This document shows positions 1-6,858 of a DNA stretch of 8,526 nucleotides, piece after piece. Position numbers and translations under genes: made by a program. Under the pieces are notes generated by a model. That model was not told the DNA's origin. It searched no databases and saw only the letters and a program-made list of their open reading frames with translations. Origin of the DNA: Pseudomonadales bacterium (lineage in GTDB: Bacteria > Pseudomonadota > Gammaproteobacteria > Steroidobacterales > Steroidobacteraceae); assembly GCA_020442965.1 (NCBI GenBank), contig JAGRJB010000201.1, positions 1 to 8,526 of the forward strand, given 5' to 3'. Position 1 is the stretch's first letter, and each line of letters starts with the position of its first letter.

Positions 1-150
1 ATCCAGATGAGCTTTCCGCTGGAAGTTGCGCGCGGCCGCGGCGGACTCGATGCACGCTACCCCAAATTGTCGCAGTTCCTGCAGCAGATTCATGCCCGAC
101 CCGCCTACCGCAGGGCGCTGGAACGCGGTGGCGAGTACTCGCTATCCTAA
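1..150 (+). CDS. Glutathione S-transferase, C-terminal fragment (5' end outside window)
   Basis: Frame 1 is open from the first base to a TAA at 148-150 and gives the last 49 residues of a protein. The segment has the typical ending of bacterial glutathione S-transferases: IQMSFPLE near the start, an amphipathic helix (YPKLSQFLQQIHARPAYRRA), and ALERGGEY just before the end. In this family these residues lie in the all-helical C-terminal domain that contributes to the hydrophobic substrate pocket; the glutathione-binding thioredoxin-fold domain lies upstream of the window and cannot be checked. The expected role is cytoplasmic conjugation of glutathione to electrophiles or a related thiol reaction, but the substrate cannot be inferred. 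A terminator-like hairpin follows the stop, so the gene probably ends its own transcript. The family call is fairly safe; the exact class is not. Confidence 0.85.
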   Translation: MQMSFPLEVARGRGGLDARYPKLSQFLQQIHARPAYRRALERGGEYSLS

Positions 151-302
151 GATCGCCGTCAGGCGACATTTTGCACAGCCTATCTAACACCTCTGGAGAC
201 GTGCCTTCCTACCAGTCGCGATTGTCGGTAGGGTGATGCAGTCGACGGTTTCGCTGCTGCCGGAGTCTGTAGCATACCGCTTTCCTACGCGCAGCCTTAT
301 CC
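151..302. other. Intergenic region upstream of the Kelch operon
   Basis: This 152-bp gap holds the hairpin at 153-172 and probably the promoter of the three-gene Kelch operon. I could not find a convincing -35/-10 pair: TAGCAT at 270-275 is a possible -10, but no TTGACA-like box lies 16-18 bp upstream. A 6-bp inverted repeat (CCTACC 208-213, GGTAGG 227-232) is also present. No clear Shine-Dalgarno sequence precedes the ATG at 303. An in-frame TAG at 270-272, with no other start codon after it, fixes that ATG as the first possible start. Confidence 0.4.
153..172 (+). terminator. Weak terminator-like hairpin after the glutathione S-transferase gene
   Basis: TCGCC (153-157) and GGCGA (162-166) form a perfect 5-bp stem around a GTCA loop, followed by CATTTT. 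It begins 3 bp after the stop codon, where a Rho-independent terminator would be expected. The stem is short and the T-run is only four bases, so termination may be partial or the hairpin may be chance. Confidence 0.35.
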
Positions 303-3300
303 ATGACCAAATCGTGTGCGCGCCGCCGGAGCGGCGTCATTGTTGTGCCTTTGGCAATTCTCTGCCAACTGTTGCTCGCGGGCGGCGCGGATGCGCCGGC
401 GGCTGACTTGCGAATTGTGCGGCCGGTACCCTATGGCCTCAACGCGGCCAGCGTCACGCTGGTGCCAGATGGCCGCATCCTCGTCTATAGCGGCGACACC
501 GCGACAATCTGGAGCCCGGCCGAGCGCCGCTGGCAACCGGTGCCGCAGCCAGCCGGCAACCAGCAACGCTACCAACACACTGCAAGCCTGTTAGGGAATG
601 GCGATGTCGTGTTGCTCGGCGGCGCCGCGGCCGACAGCCGTGCCTATGGACTGCAAACGGCCTTGTCATCGAATCTCACCTGGCAGAGCGGCCGGAATCT
701 GTGGCTGGCGGGACCGAGTCTGCTCGAGCCGCGCATTGGACATACGGCCACCGTTTTGCCGTCGGACGAATTGTTAGTCGTGGGTGGGTCGGTCAGCATC
801 GATCGCGGCAAACCCACGGTCCCGATGCTGGCTTCCGTCGAACTGCTCAGCGACAAGTCCTCACGCCGCACCGCACCGCTCAGTGTGGCGCGGGCCAATC
901 ATACTGCGAGCTTGCTCGCCGACGGCCGCGTCTTGATTGCCGGCGGGACCGGCAGCGACGGCCGTGCTCTGGCTGCGGTCGAGATCTACGACCCCGCGAG
1001 CGGACGCTGGCAACAGGGTCCGGCGTTGCTGACCGCGCGTAGTGATCACACGGCAACGGTCTTGGGAGATGGTTCTGTCTTGATCGTCGGTGGTCGCGAC
1101 ATCGAAGGTCACGCTCTGCGATCGACAGAGCTGTTGAACCGGGATGCAACCCGTTGGCACGCGGCGGGGAATCTGGATCAAGCCCGCTATCAGCATGTTG
1201 CCAGTCAGTTGCCGAACGGCCAGGTACTGATCACGGGCGGAGTCGGGGACCGCGAAATACCCGCGCTCGAACTTGAGGTGCGCACCACGGCGGGTGCGTG
1301 GCAGCCGGCAGGCCGCTCGTTTCGGCCATTGCGTTCGCACCAGGCCATCGTGCTACCGATTGGCCGTGTACTGCTGTTCACTTACGACTCGACCGCACAG
1401 AATACTATTCTGGCATGGATACCGGATCGGCCCGAGCGGCAACGACAGGACCTGCCTGCCAACGGCACGATCGTCAGCCTTGACGATGGTCGATTCCTGT
1501 TGATTGGCGGCGCGCGACGCGGCGTGTCGTCCGCCGAAGCGAGCCTCTACGATCCTGCCGACGATCGCTGGTTTGCCGCGCGGTCTATGCATTGGCCGCG
1601 CAACAGCGTCCGTGCGCTGCGTCTTGCGGATCGGCGAGTCTTGGCGGTTGGCGCGGTCGATGACACAAGCAGGGATCGTGATCGGCCGGATTCACGGAAT
1701 ACGCCTACCTACCCGGCGGAAGTGTGGGATCCCAAGACCGGTCGATGGTCGGAGTCCGCGGCGCTCACCTTCGCTGCCAACAGCTTTGCCGATCTCGCCC
1801 TGCTCGCCGATGGCCACGTCTGGGTCGGGGGAATCGACAGCACGAGTTTCTATGGTGATGTCATTGGTCGCTACCGGATCTGGGACCCGGTGACCGACGC
1901 CGTGAGCGCTGTGCGCGAGATCGTGCGTCCGACCCCGGCCGGCGTCGCGATGCGGCTGCACGACGGCCGCGTCCTGTACGCCGGGGGCGTTGTCGATCGA
2001 GCTGCGGCAGGTGGCAGCAGACGACTCGAACAGTGGAGCCCGGGGACCGCAACGTGGCACCGCGTCGACGACGCACCAGTGCCGTTGCCTGGTCTCAGGT
2101 TTCGCGTCCTGAGCGACGACCGGCTGATCGCGTGGCAGCCGTCGACCGGCGGCGACGACGCTGCCGGCGAGATACAAGTCTGGCGAGACGAGCGCGGCTG
2201 GACGACCCTGCCTGCGCCCACGGCCTTGCGGGACAACGAATCGGTGGAGTTCGCGGCACTTTCGGACGGCGATATCTTGTTAGTGATCGCGGGCCGCGAT
2301 AGCTGGGTATGGAGCTCGCGCACGCCGGACTGGGTACGCATCGCGCATGACGGACCTTGGTCATCGTTGCAGTCGATCGGATTCGACGCTATGCACAACC
2401 CGCTCGCGTTCCGCGGCGCATCCGTTGACGGTGGTTCATCCTCGGTATTGGCTGTGAGCGTGCTCAATCGCCAGATGGCTCGCTGGGAGCCGCGGCTGGC
2501 TGGCTATGTCCCGCGGGAATACCCGTCCATGACGCTGTTACCAGCGGGACAGGTGTTAGTGGCCGGCGGCGGCAATGGTGTGGTGCAGTTATATGATGCC
2601 GCACACAACCAATGGCGCCACGACACGTATCTGCCCGCGCCGCTTTTCGCACCGCAAAGCACCCTCCTCGCCGATGGCCGCGTCATGTTAGTCGGGTTCA
2701 CAGATCGCGACCAACGCACCTTGCAATGCTATCTGCGTGACGCCGACCATCGCTGGCGGGACTGCGAGCAGTTCAGTCTCGATCCTGGCGAGAGCTCCCG
2801 CAGCGTCCTGCTGCGCCGTCATGGCGAGAATCAGGCACTGCTCGTCTCCGGCAAGCAGCGCGCCATGCTCTGGGAGGCACGTTCCGGTTGGACTTCAGCT
2901 GCTCTGCGTGCTCCGCAAGACGAGAGCTTGCCGCCGGCCGGCGAGCAAGGGACAACTTATCTGAACGATATCGTCGATGTCTGGAACGCCAGTGCACGTC
3001 AGTGGGAAGATGCGTCCGACGCGCTGTTCGTCAACACACTGCGCCGGCCAGTGGCTCGTGGTGAGGGCGGCGCCTTCCTCAGTTTGATGCAGGGCGGCCG
3101 AATCGTTAGTTGGGATCCCGGCACGCATCTGTTGCAGGGCATCAGCTTACAGGCGGCACCAATCGATACAGAATTGAACGCTCTCGTGCAGACACGAGCC
3201 AATTGCGTGCTGGCCTGGAACTCCGACTCGCGGCGCGATTATGACGCGTACCTCGGCAATGCTGTGCCGACGGTCTTTGCGGGCGACCTCACCCAGAAAG

Positions 3301-4004
3301 TCTGGAGTGCAGCGGACGACCTTTTTTTGGAGCCCATTCGCACCACGGCAATCCAGCTTCCGGACGGCAGCGTGCTCTTTGCTGGGCGCAGCGGCAGCGG
3401 CGACCGAAGTGGTGATGGCGTGCAGCGGCTGCGCGCCGATTGCTCCACGGTCACCGCCATCGACGCTCCCGGCGAACTCTATTTGCCGGTGAGCAGCAAA
3501 CCGTCGCGCCCCGCAGTGAGTGCCAGTGCGCCCTTCTCAACACCTCAATCGCCTGAACTAACGATTCTGGCGCGCATGCGGTCGACTACCGCCGACACCT
3601 TGCGTGAGCTGCGCGTACATCCAGTGGCGAAATTTCTGTGCGGCTTGCTGCTGCTGCTTGTCGTGCGTCGCTTCGCGCGCCGCTGGACGACCTATATCGT
3701 CGACGAGCTGGGCCATAACCCCTGGCGCCGCTTCGATCTTGGCCTCGCCGTCGCCGGTTTGGTCGCACTGTTAGCCGCGATACCACTACCTTGGCCGCGT
3801 ACACAGGCATTGCTGGCGTTGGTGGCGGCGGTGACATTGTTCATACCGTTGTGGCGCTTGTTCGAGAATGCCGACGGGCGGCGAGCCAAAATCACAATCG
3901 GCCTGCCGTATGTTGCGGGGACCGCCATGGCAGCGCTCGGCGCCGGGACGGCACTGCTCGAAATTCTCACGCGAGGCTGGCACTTTTTGACGGACTATCA
4001 ATGA
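303..4004 (+). CDS. Large exported Kelch-repeat protein with C-terminal transmembrane block
   Basis: A 1233-residue protein. Residues 1-34 look like a signal peptide: several arginines, then VIVVPLAILCQLLLAGG, then ADAPAAD as a likely cleavage region. Most of the remainder consists of Kelch/galactose-oxidase-like repeats, each with a strand of the form DGRVLIAGG, a YDP or WDP turn and a conserved W about 6 residues later. I count about 17 such strands, near residues 55, 98, 153, 205, 255, 304, 353, 395, 441, 501, 553, 604, 654, 746, 789, 924 and 1019. This is enough for two or three beta-propellers. The repeats are sharpest at 90-315 and degenerate later. After a proline/serine-rich linker (about 1062-1085) come four hydrophobic segments near 1108-1123, 1143-1162, 1167-1186 and 1197-1221. 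The propellers would therefore face the periplasm, tethered to the inner membrane. No enzyme motif was recognised; propellers usually bind proteins or glycans. It is the first gene of an apparent operon with two lipoproteins. The function is unknown. Confidence 0.88.
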   Translation: MTKSCARRRSGVIVVPLAILCQLLLAGGADAPAADLRIVRPVPYGLNAASVTLVPDGRILVYSGDTATIWSPAERRWQPVPQPAGNQQRYQHTASLLGNGDVVLLGGAAADSRAYGLQTALSSNLTWQSGRNLWLAGPSLLEPRIGHTATVLPSDELLVVGGSVSIDRGKPTVPMLASVELLSDKSSRRTAPLSVARANHTASLLADGRVLIAGGTGSDGRALAAVEIYDPASGRWQQGPALLTARSDHTATVLGDGSVLIVGGRDIEGHALRSTELLNRDATRWHAAGNLDQARYQHVASQLPNGQVLITGGVGDREIPALELEVRTTAGAWQPAGRSFRPLRSHQAIVLPIGRVLLFTYDSTAQNTILAWIPDRPERQRQDLPANGTIVSLDDGRFLLIGGARRGVSSAEASLYDPADDRWFAARSMHWPRNSVRALRLADRRVLAVGAVDDTSRDRDRPDSRNTPTYPAEVWDPKTGRWSESAALTFAANSFADLALLADGHVWVGGIDSTSFYGDVIGRYRIWDPVTDAVSAVREIVRPTPAGVAMRLHDGRVLYAGGVVDRAAAGGSRRLEQWSPGTATWHRVDDAPVPLPGLRFRVLSDDRLIAWQPSTGGDDAAGEIQVWRDERGWTTLPAPTALRDNESVEFAALSDGDILLVIAGRDSWVWSSRTPDWVRIAHDGPWSSLQSIGFDAMHNPLAFRGASVDGGSSSVLAVSVLNRQMARWEPRLAGYVPREYPSMTLLPAGQVLVAGGGNGVVQLYDAAHNQWRHDTYLPAPLFAPQSTLLADGRVMLVGFTDRDQRTLQCYLRDADHRWRDCEQFSLDPGESSRSVLLRRHGENQALLVSGKQRAMLWEARSGWTSAALRAPQDESLPPAGEQGTTYLNDIVDVWNASARQWEDASDALFVNTLRRPVARGEGGAFLSLMQGGRIVSWDPGTHLLQGISLQAAPIDTELNALVQTRANCVLAWNSDSRRDYDAYLGNAVPTVFAGDLTQKVWSAADDLFLEPIRTTAIQLPDGSVLFAGRSGSGDRSGDGVQRLRADCSTVTAIDAPGELYLPVSSKPSRPAVSASAPFSTPQSPELTILARMRSTTADTLRELRVHPVAKFLCGLLLLLVVRRFARRWTTYIVDELGHNPWRRFDLGLAVAGLVALLAAIPLPWPRTQALLALVAAVTLFIPLWRLFENADGRRAKITIGLPYVAGTAMAALGAGTALLEILTRGWHFLTDYQ

Positions 4005-4657
4005 AGGGCACTATGTTGCAGAGCACTACACCAAAATCCGATCACGCACTGGTCCTTGCGATGCTTTGCGTCGCCTTATCCGCCTGCTCACAACAGCTCA
4101 CCGAGCGGAGCGTCAGCAAATTTATCGATGCGGCCGACCAGGATTTCCTGGACGGCAATGCGGCCGCGCTGTGCGTCAAGCGCGGCAAGGATTTCTTGCT
4201 CACTGCGAGCAATTTCGATCTCACTCGCGACAAGATCGTCGCTGACCTCGCAGCAGCCGAGGCCGTCGCAGCAGAACGGGAGGCTGCCGGCGAACGCGTC
4301 TCCGCGGAGATCCAGACCGTCACCCGGCAGAGCTTGTGTCTGGATAGCCTGTTAGATGCCCGTACTTACCGCAAGGCCACGTTACAGCGTGGCAAGCTCG
4401 ACATTCGTATCGATCCAGATGGGCAGCGTGCAGTCGTACTCGCACACTACACCGTGCGACAGCCGGTCGTCGGGCAACGCGACAGCTCCCTTAGTATGAG
4501 GGACGTCGTCGAACATCAAATCGCTACCCGACAGACTGAGTCTGATGACGAATCCGTGCTCATTATAGATGGTGACGGCGACATCGTTTTTGCGTCGACC
4601 AAGGCGCAGAGCCGCTCCTTTTTGATACCGAGTCAGCGCGATGCGCGCTTGTGTTGA
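4001..4657 (+). CDS. Small lipoprotein of unknown function (second gene of Kelch operon)
   Basis: The protein has 218 residues if it starts at the ATG at 4001, which overlaps the Kelch gene's stop as ATGA and suggests translational coupling. The same frame is open further upstream, but that part lies inside the Kelch gene and would bury the signal peptide. A second ATG at 4013 has AAGGG 4 bases upstream and would give a protein 4 residues shorter. The N-terminus carries a lysine, a hydrophobic stretch (ALVLAMLCVAL) and the lipobox LSAC, so the mature protein begins at Cys29. Serine at +2 suggests outer-membrane sorting. A helical Ala/Glu/Arg-rich stretch at 78-105 may be coiled coil. It is followed by alternating strand-like segments (LDIRIDP, AVVLAHYTV, SVLIID, DIVFAS), a pattern that would fit an NTF2-like fold, but no motif proves this. 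Cysteines at 58, 113 and the very last residue could pair. No family was recognised. Confidence 0.85.
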   Translation: MKGTMLQSTTPKSDHALVLAMLCVALSACSQQLTERSVSKFIDAADQDFLDGNAAALCVKRGKDFLLTASNFDLTRDKIVADLAAAEAVAAEREAAGERVSAEIQTVTRQSLCLDSLLDARTYRKATLQRGKLDIRIDPDGQRAVVLAHYTVRQPVVGQRDSSLSMRDVVEHQIATRQTESDDESVLIIDGDGDIVFASTKAQSRSFLIPSQRDARLC

Positions 4658-4666
4658 GACTACCAA

Positions 4667-5320
4667 ATGACCCAACCTAAGGTACTTACGTCGATTGCGA
4701 CGCTCTTGCTGGCAGCGCTGCTGGGCGCGTGTGGTGCGGAGCCTGATCAGCTACGGCGCGTGCGCTCCTTCGAGGTGTCGAGCTGCAATTCTGAGCTGAC
4801 TACGGACCCGTTGGACACCGAGGCCGCCATACAATTTCGGATGCAGCTGACCGAAAAATACTTTGTTCGTGACCGAGACGTTCTGATCGTGGCGAATCAC
4901 GAGACTGCTGCTGCAGCCAGTGGCGTGCGGCAATACCGCGGTCCGTTCTACACCTACCTGCATCCGCGCAAGTTGACCGATGAGGATCATGCCAGGCAGA
5001 TCGACTGGGCCGGCATGGTATTCCTGCATGCGGAGGGCGTGCGCTCGCGGATCAACGGTAGCAATTTTGGCGAATGGCAGCGCGTGCGCACCCGCAATTT
5101 CACCGATCAGACGCGCGCTTCCGACGGACTGACGCGCTGGGTCTGCCTCAAGAACGCCGAGATCGCCTGGGCGGAGGTGACGCACGAGCAAGGCATCTGG
5201 CGCGTCAAGCCACTGGCTATCAGCGTGTACGAGACCGTGGACGAGTTGCAGCGACTGTTGCCACTGCCAACGCCGCGGCAGATTTCGGGCAACGAGCCGG
5301 TTAGCCCGAAAATCCCCTAG
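4667..5320 (+). CDS. Small lipoprotein of unknown function (third gene of Kelch operon)
   Basis: The protein has 217 residues and starts 9 bp after the previous stop. The start is supported by an immediate signal peptide: MTQPK, then a hydrophobic run (VLTSIATLLLAALL), then lipobox LGAC with lipidated Cys22. Glycine at +2 is compatible with outer-membrane sorting. The mature part has two further cysteines (40 and 160) that could form a disulfide. It is rich in aromatics in its middle (YRGPFYTYLHP about 90-100, DWAGMVFLHAEG about 113-124) and ends with a Pro-rich tail (about 199-217). A tryptophan-containing strand pair near 158-180 (TRWVCLKNAEIAWAEV, GIWRVKPL) suggests a compact beta-rich domain. 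No catalytic motif and no known family were recognised. There is no obvious Shine-Dalgarno sequence, so translation may depend on coupling to the gene before it. Its position makes it a likely partner of the Kelch protein or the sister lipoprotein; this is inference. Confidence 0.85.
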   Translation: MTQPKVLTSIATLLLAALLGACGAEPDQLRRVRSFEVSSCNSELTTDPLDTEAAIQFRMQLTEKYFVRDRDVLIVANHETAAAASGVRQYRGPFYTYLHPRKLTDEDHARQIDWAGMVFLHAEGVRSRINGSNFGEWQRVRTRNFTDQTRASDGLTRWVCLKNAEIAWAEVTHEQGIWRVKPLAISVYETVDELQRLLPLPTPRQISGNEPVSPKIP

Positions 5321-5331
5321 CTACGCGTAGC
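5320..5331. repeat. Perfect 12-bp palindrome at the end of the lipoprotein operon
   Basis: GCTACGCGTAGC reads the same on both strands and begins on the last base of the lipoprotein stop codon. It has no loop and no T-run, so it is a poor terminator; it could be a protein-binding site or chance. The arm sequence CTAC also occurs in the repeats at 5371-5410, but the TACCTT core does not. Confidence 0.4.
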
Positions 5332-5370
5332 CGCTGCGATGCGCGACTAATTCTGCGCACTGTGCTTGCA

Positions 5371-5410
5371 TACCTTGTAGAAAGCTGCTACCTTTACACT
5401 ACAAGGTAGC
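5371..5410. promoter_or_regulatory. Probable PadR operator: overlapping inverted and direct TACCTT repeats
   Basis: TACCTTGTAG (5371-5380) and CTACAAGGTA (5399-5408) are perfect 10-bp inverted repeats. A third element, GCTACCTT (5387-5394), is also perfectly complementary to AAGGTAGC (5403-5410). Two forward copies of TACCTT thus share one reverse copy, giving either of two dyads. The cluster ends 15 bp before the padR start codon, where a repressor would block its own promoter, as PadR-family regulators commonly do. TACACT at 5395-5400 is a possible -10 box inside the cluster; the -35 is unclear (ACCTTG at 5372-5377 would be 17 bp away). The repeats are seen directly; the assignment to this PadR is inference from position. 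Confidence 0.65.
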
Positions 5411-5425
5411 TTTTCAAGACTGAGT

Positions 5426-5749
5426 ATGAGCATACGGGAAAAATTTCTGCCCATCCGCAAAGGCCTGCTGGAGTTCGTACTCCTTAATGTAGTAGCCGGC
5501 GAGAAACTGTATGTGGCGGAAATGCTGCAGCGACTGGCGGACACGGACTTCGCCACGCAGGAAGGCACGCTCTACCCGCTCTTGAGCCGGATGCGTCGCG
5601 AGAAGCTGGTCGACTACGAGTGGCAAGAATCGGAATCCGGTCCGCCGCGCAAGTACTACAAGTTGACGGTGACAGGTCAGCGGACCCTGCAGGAGTTGCA
5701 GGACTACTGGCAACAGATCAATACCACGATAACTGAACTGGGGAGCTAA
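5426..5749 (+). CDS. PadR-family winged-helix transcriptional regulator
   Basis: A 107-residue protein, the usual size for the short PadR class that has only the N-terminal winged helix plus one C-terminal dimerisation helix. The family signature is clear: LLEFVLLNVVAGEKLYVAEML (about 14-34) forms the first helices, EGTLYPLLSRMRREKLV (46-62) is the recognition helix and start of the wing, and SGPPRKYYKLT (71-81) is the wing hairpin. The last helix (about 84-104) should make the dimer. It is cytoplasmic, binds DNA as a dimer and is usually a repressor released by a small ligand or an envelope signal; the ligand is unknown. Repeats just upstream are the likely operator, so it is probably autoregulated. 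The pspC-type gene starts 2 bp after its stop, and the two are almost certainly cotranscribed. There is no strong Shine-Dalgarno sequence before the ATG, but this start gives the full domain. Confidence 0.95.
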   Translation: MSIREKFLPIRKGLLEFVLLNVVAGEKLYVAEMLQRLADTDFATQEGTLYPLLSRMRREKLVDYEWQESESGPPRKYYKLTVTGQRTLQELQDYWQQINTTITELGS

Positions 5750-5751
5750 GC

Positions 5752-6831
5752 ATGCTCAAAGTTGTTACAGCCAATCTCAACGGCAATGCCTATCAGGTCG
5801 ACGAAGTCGGCTTCGAGGCGCTGCACGCCTACCTGGAAGCCGCACGTGCGAACCTGTCGCATAACCCCGATTGCGCCGAGATCCTGACGGATCTCGAGCA
5901 AGCCATCGGTGACAAGTGCGACACGTTCCTCGGTCAGCACAAGAACGTGGTGTCTGCCCATGAGATGGCTCAGATTCTGAAAGAGATGGGCCCCGTGGAA
6001 AGTGCTCCCGATCCCGTCGCTCGCGATGGCGGTGAGAGCGCCGATTCGGCCGCTGCAGCCTCAAGCGCACAGCAGACGCCACCCGCCCCGATCCGACGAC
6101 TGTTCCGGTTGCCAGACAAAGGCATGCTGGGCGGCGTGTGCGCCGGCTTTGCGGCGTACTTCAACGTGGACGTGGTCTGGGTGCGACTGCTGTTTGTACT
6201 GCTCACCTTCCTGACCGGTGTCTGGTTCTTCGCGTGGCTCGTCATGCTGTTCGTGATGCCACGCGCGCAAACGCCAGAAGATGTGGCACTGGCGCACGGT
6301 GCGCCGTTCAATGCACAGGATGTCATCAACCGCGCAAAAAAAAAGTATGACGAATACAGCGTCGCCGCAGCCAACGCCTGGCACCATCGGCGAGTCCGGC
6401 ACGAGCGCGCAGTAAAAAGGCCGCGCGGCCAGGTAAGCTATGGTGCGCAGGTCCTGGCTGGCATCAGTTTGCCAGTCTTGTCCACCCTGTCGGCCGCCCT
6501 CCTCGTCCTCTTTGTCGCGCTGCTCCTGTTACTAACAAGTAGCAGCTCTGTGATCGGCTGGATTCCTGGGACCTGGGTGCCGCTGTGGCTCGCTCTCGCA
6601 CTGCTGGTCGTGGCGTATCTCGTCGTTGCGGCACCGATAGGTATCGTGCGGCGCGCCTCCCGCCGCTACGCCAATGGCGGCAGCCAGTTCGGCTGGCCGA
6701 GCGCGCTCGACGCGCTCTTGTGGCTCGCGCTGGTCGGCGTATTCAGCTGGGCCGTATATCAGTTCATACCGGGTGTCAGTGACGCCGTGGCAGATCTGTT
6801 CGGCGGAGCGACGCACACGTGGTTTGTCTGA
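5752..6831 (+). CDS. PspC-domain multi-pass membrane protein
   Basis: A 359-residue protein. Residues 1-83 form a soluble N-terminal domain of the kind found before PspC in such proteins, with VVTANLNGNAYQVDEVGFEAL, a helical stretch ending in ILTDLEQAIGDK, and a conserved MGPVE end. A low-complexity Ala/Ser/Pro linker follows (about 84-113). The PspC domain spans about 114-171, with RRLFRLPDKGMLGGVCAGFAAYF followed by a membrane helix (144-168). A basic stretch (about 194-225) follows, and then three more hydrophobic segments near 234-262, 268-295 and 318-340. PspC proteins sit in the inner membrane and, in the phage-shock system, relay membrane stress. Here no pspA or pspB is nearby; control is probably by the adjoining PadR. 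GGGGAG about 7 bases before the ATG is a good ribosome-binding site. An uninterrupted run of nine A (6336-6344, Lys196-198) is a possible slippage site; a one-base change in either direction meets a stop soon after. Confidence 0.92.
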   Translation: MLKVVTANLNGNAYQVDEVGFEALHAYLEAARANLSHNPDCAEILTDLEQAIGDKCDTFLGQHKNVVSAHEMAQILKEMGPVESAPDPVARDGGESADSAAAASSAQQTPPAPIRRLFRLPDKGMLGGVCAGFAAYFNVDVVWVRLLFVLLTFLTGVWFFAWLVMLFVMPRAQTPEDVALAHGAPFNAQDVINRAKKKYDEYSVAAANAWHHRRVRHERAVKRPRGQVSYGAQVLAGISLPVLSTLSAALLVLFVALLLLLTSSSSVIGWIPGTWVPLWLALALLVVAYLVVAAPIGIVRRASRRYANGGSQFGWPSALDALLWLALVGVFSWAVYQFIPGVSDAVADLFGGATHTWFV

Positions 6832-6858
6832 TCGGGCAATTCAACGCCGACTGCCCGA
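6832..6858. terminator. Possible bidirectional hairpin between convergent genes
   Basis: TCGGGCA (6832-6838) and TGCCCGA (6852-6858) are perfect 7-bp inverted repeats around a 13-base loop. They start immediately after the pspC stop and run into the last codons of the CHAT gene. The position between two convergent genes suits a shared transcription end, but no T-run follows on either strand and the loop is long. It may be a Rho-dependent end or chance. Confidence 0.3.

Noticed and set aside
208..232. Inverted repeat CCTACC/GGTAGG in the gap before the Kelch gene
   Set aside because: The stem is only 6 bp with a 13-base loop and no T-run, and it lies mid-gap. This is within what chance gives; not called as an operator or terminator.
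919..2685. Repeated DNA GATGGCCGCGTC-type words inside the Kelch gene as a DNA repeat array
   Set aside because: They encode the DGRVL strand of each Kelch unit, at irregular spacing with diverged flanks. They are explained by the protein repeat.
3322..3328. Run of seven T inside the Kelch gene, possible terminator or slippage site
   Set aside because: No stem precedes it and the reading frame continues normally for more than 200 codons. It codes for part of DDLFLE.
454..3970. Many shorter open frames on both strands across the Kelch gene
   Set aside because: They are rich in Arg, Ala and Pro, as expected for shadow frames in GC-rich DNA, and none shows a domain or a ribosome-binding site.
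4565..4585. DGDGD in the first lipoprotein as a calcium-binding loop
   Set aside because: The loop is too short and lacks the remaining ligand positions of an EF-hand or dockerin repeat. It occurs once, between two strand-like segments, and looks like a tight turn.
4382..4675. Antisense open frame of 97 codons opposite the first lipoprotein gene
   Set aside because: It is antisense to a protein with a good signal peptide and lipobox, has no recognisable domain, and is explained by the GC-rich codon pattern.
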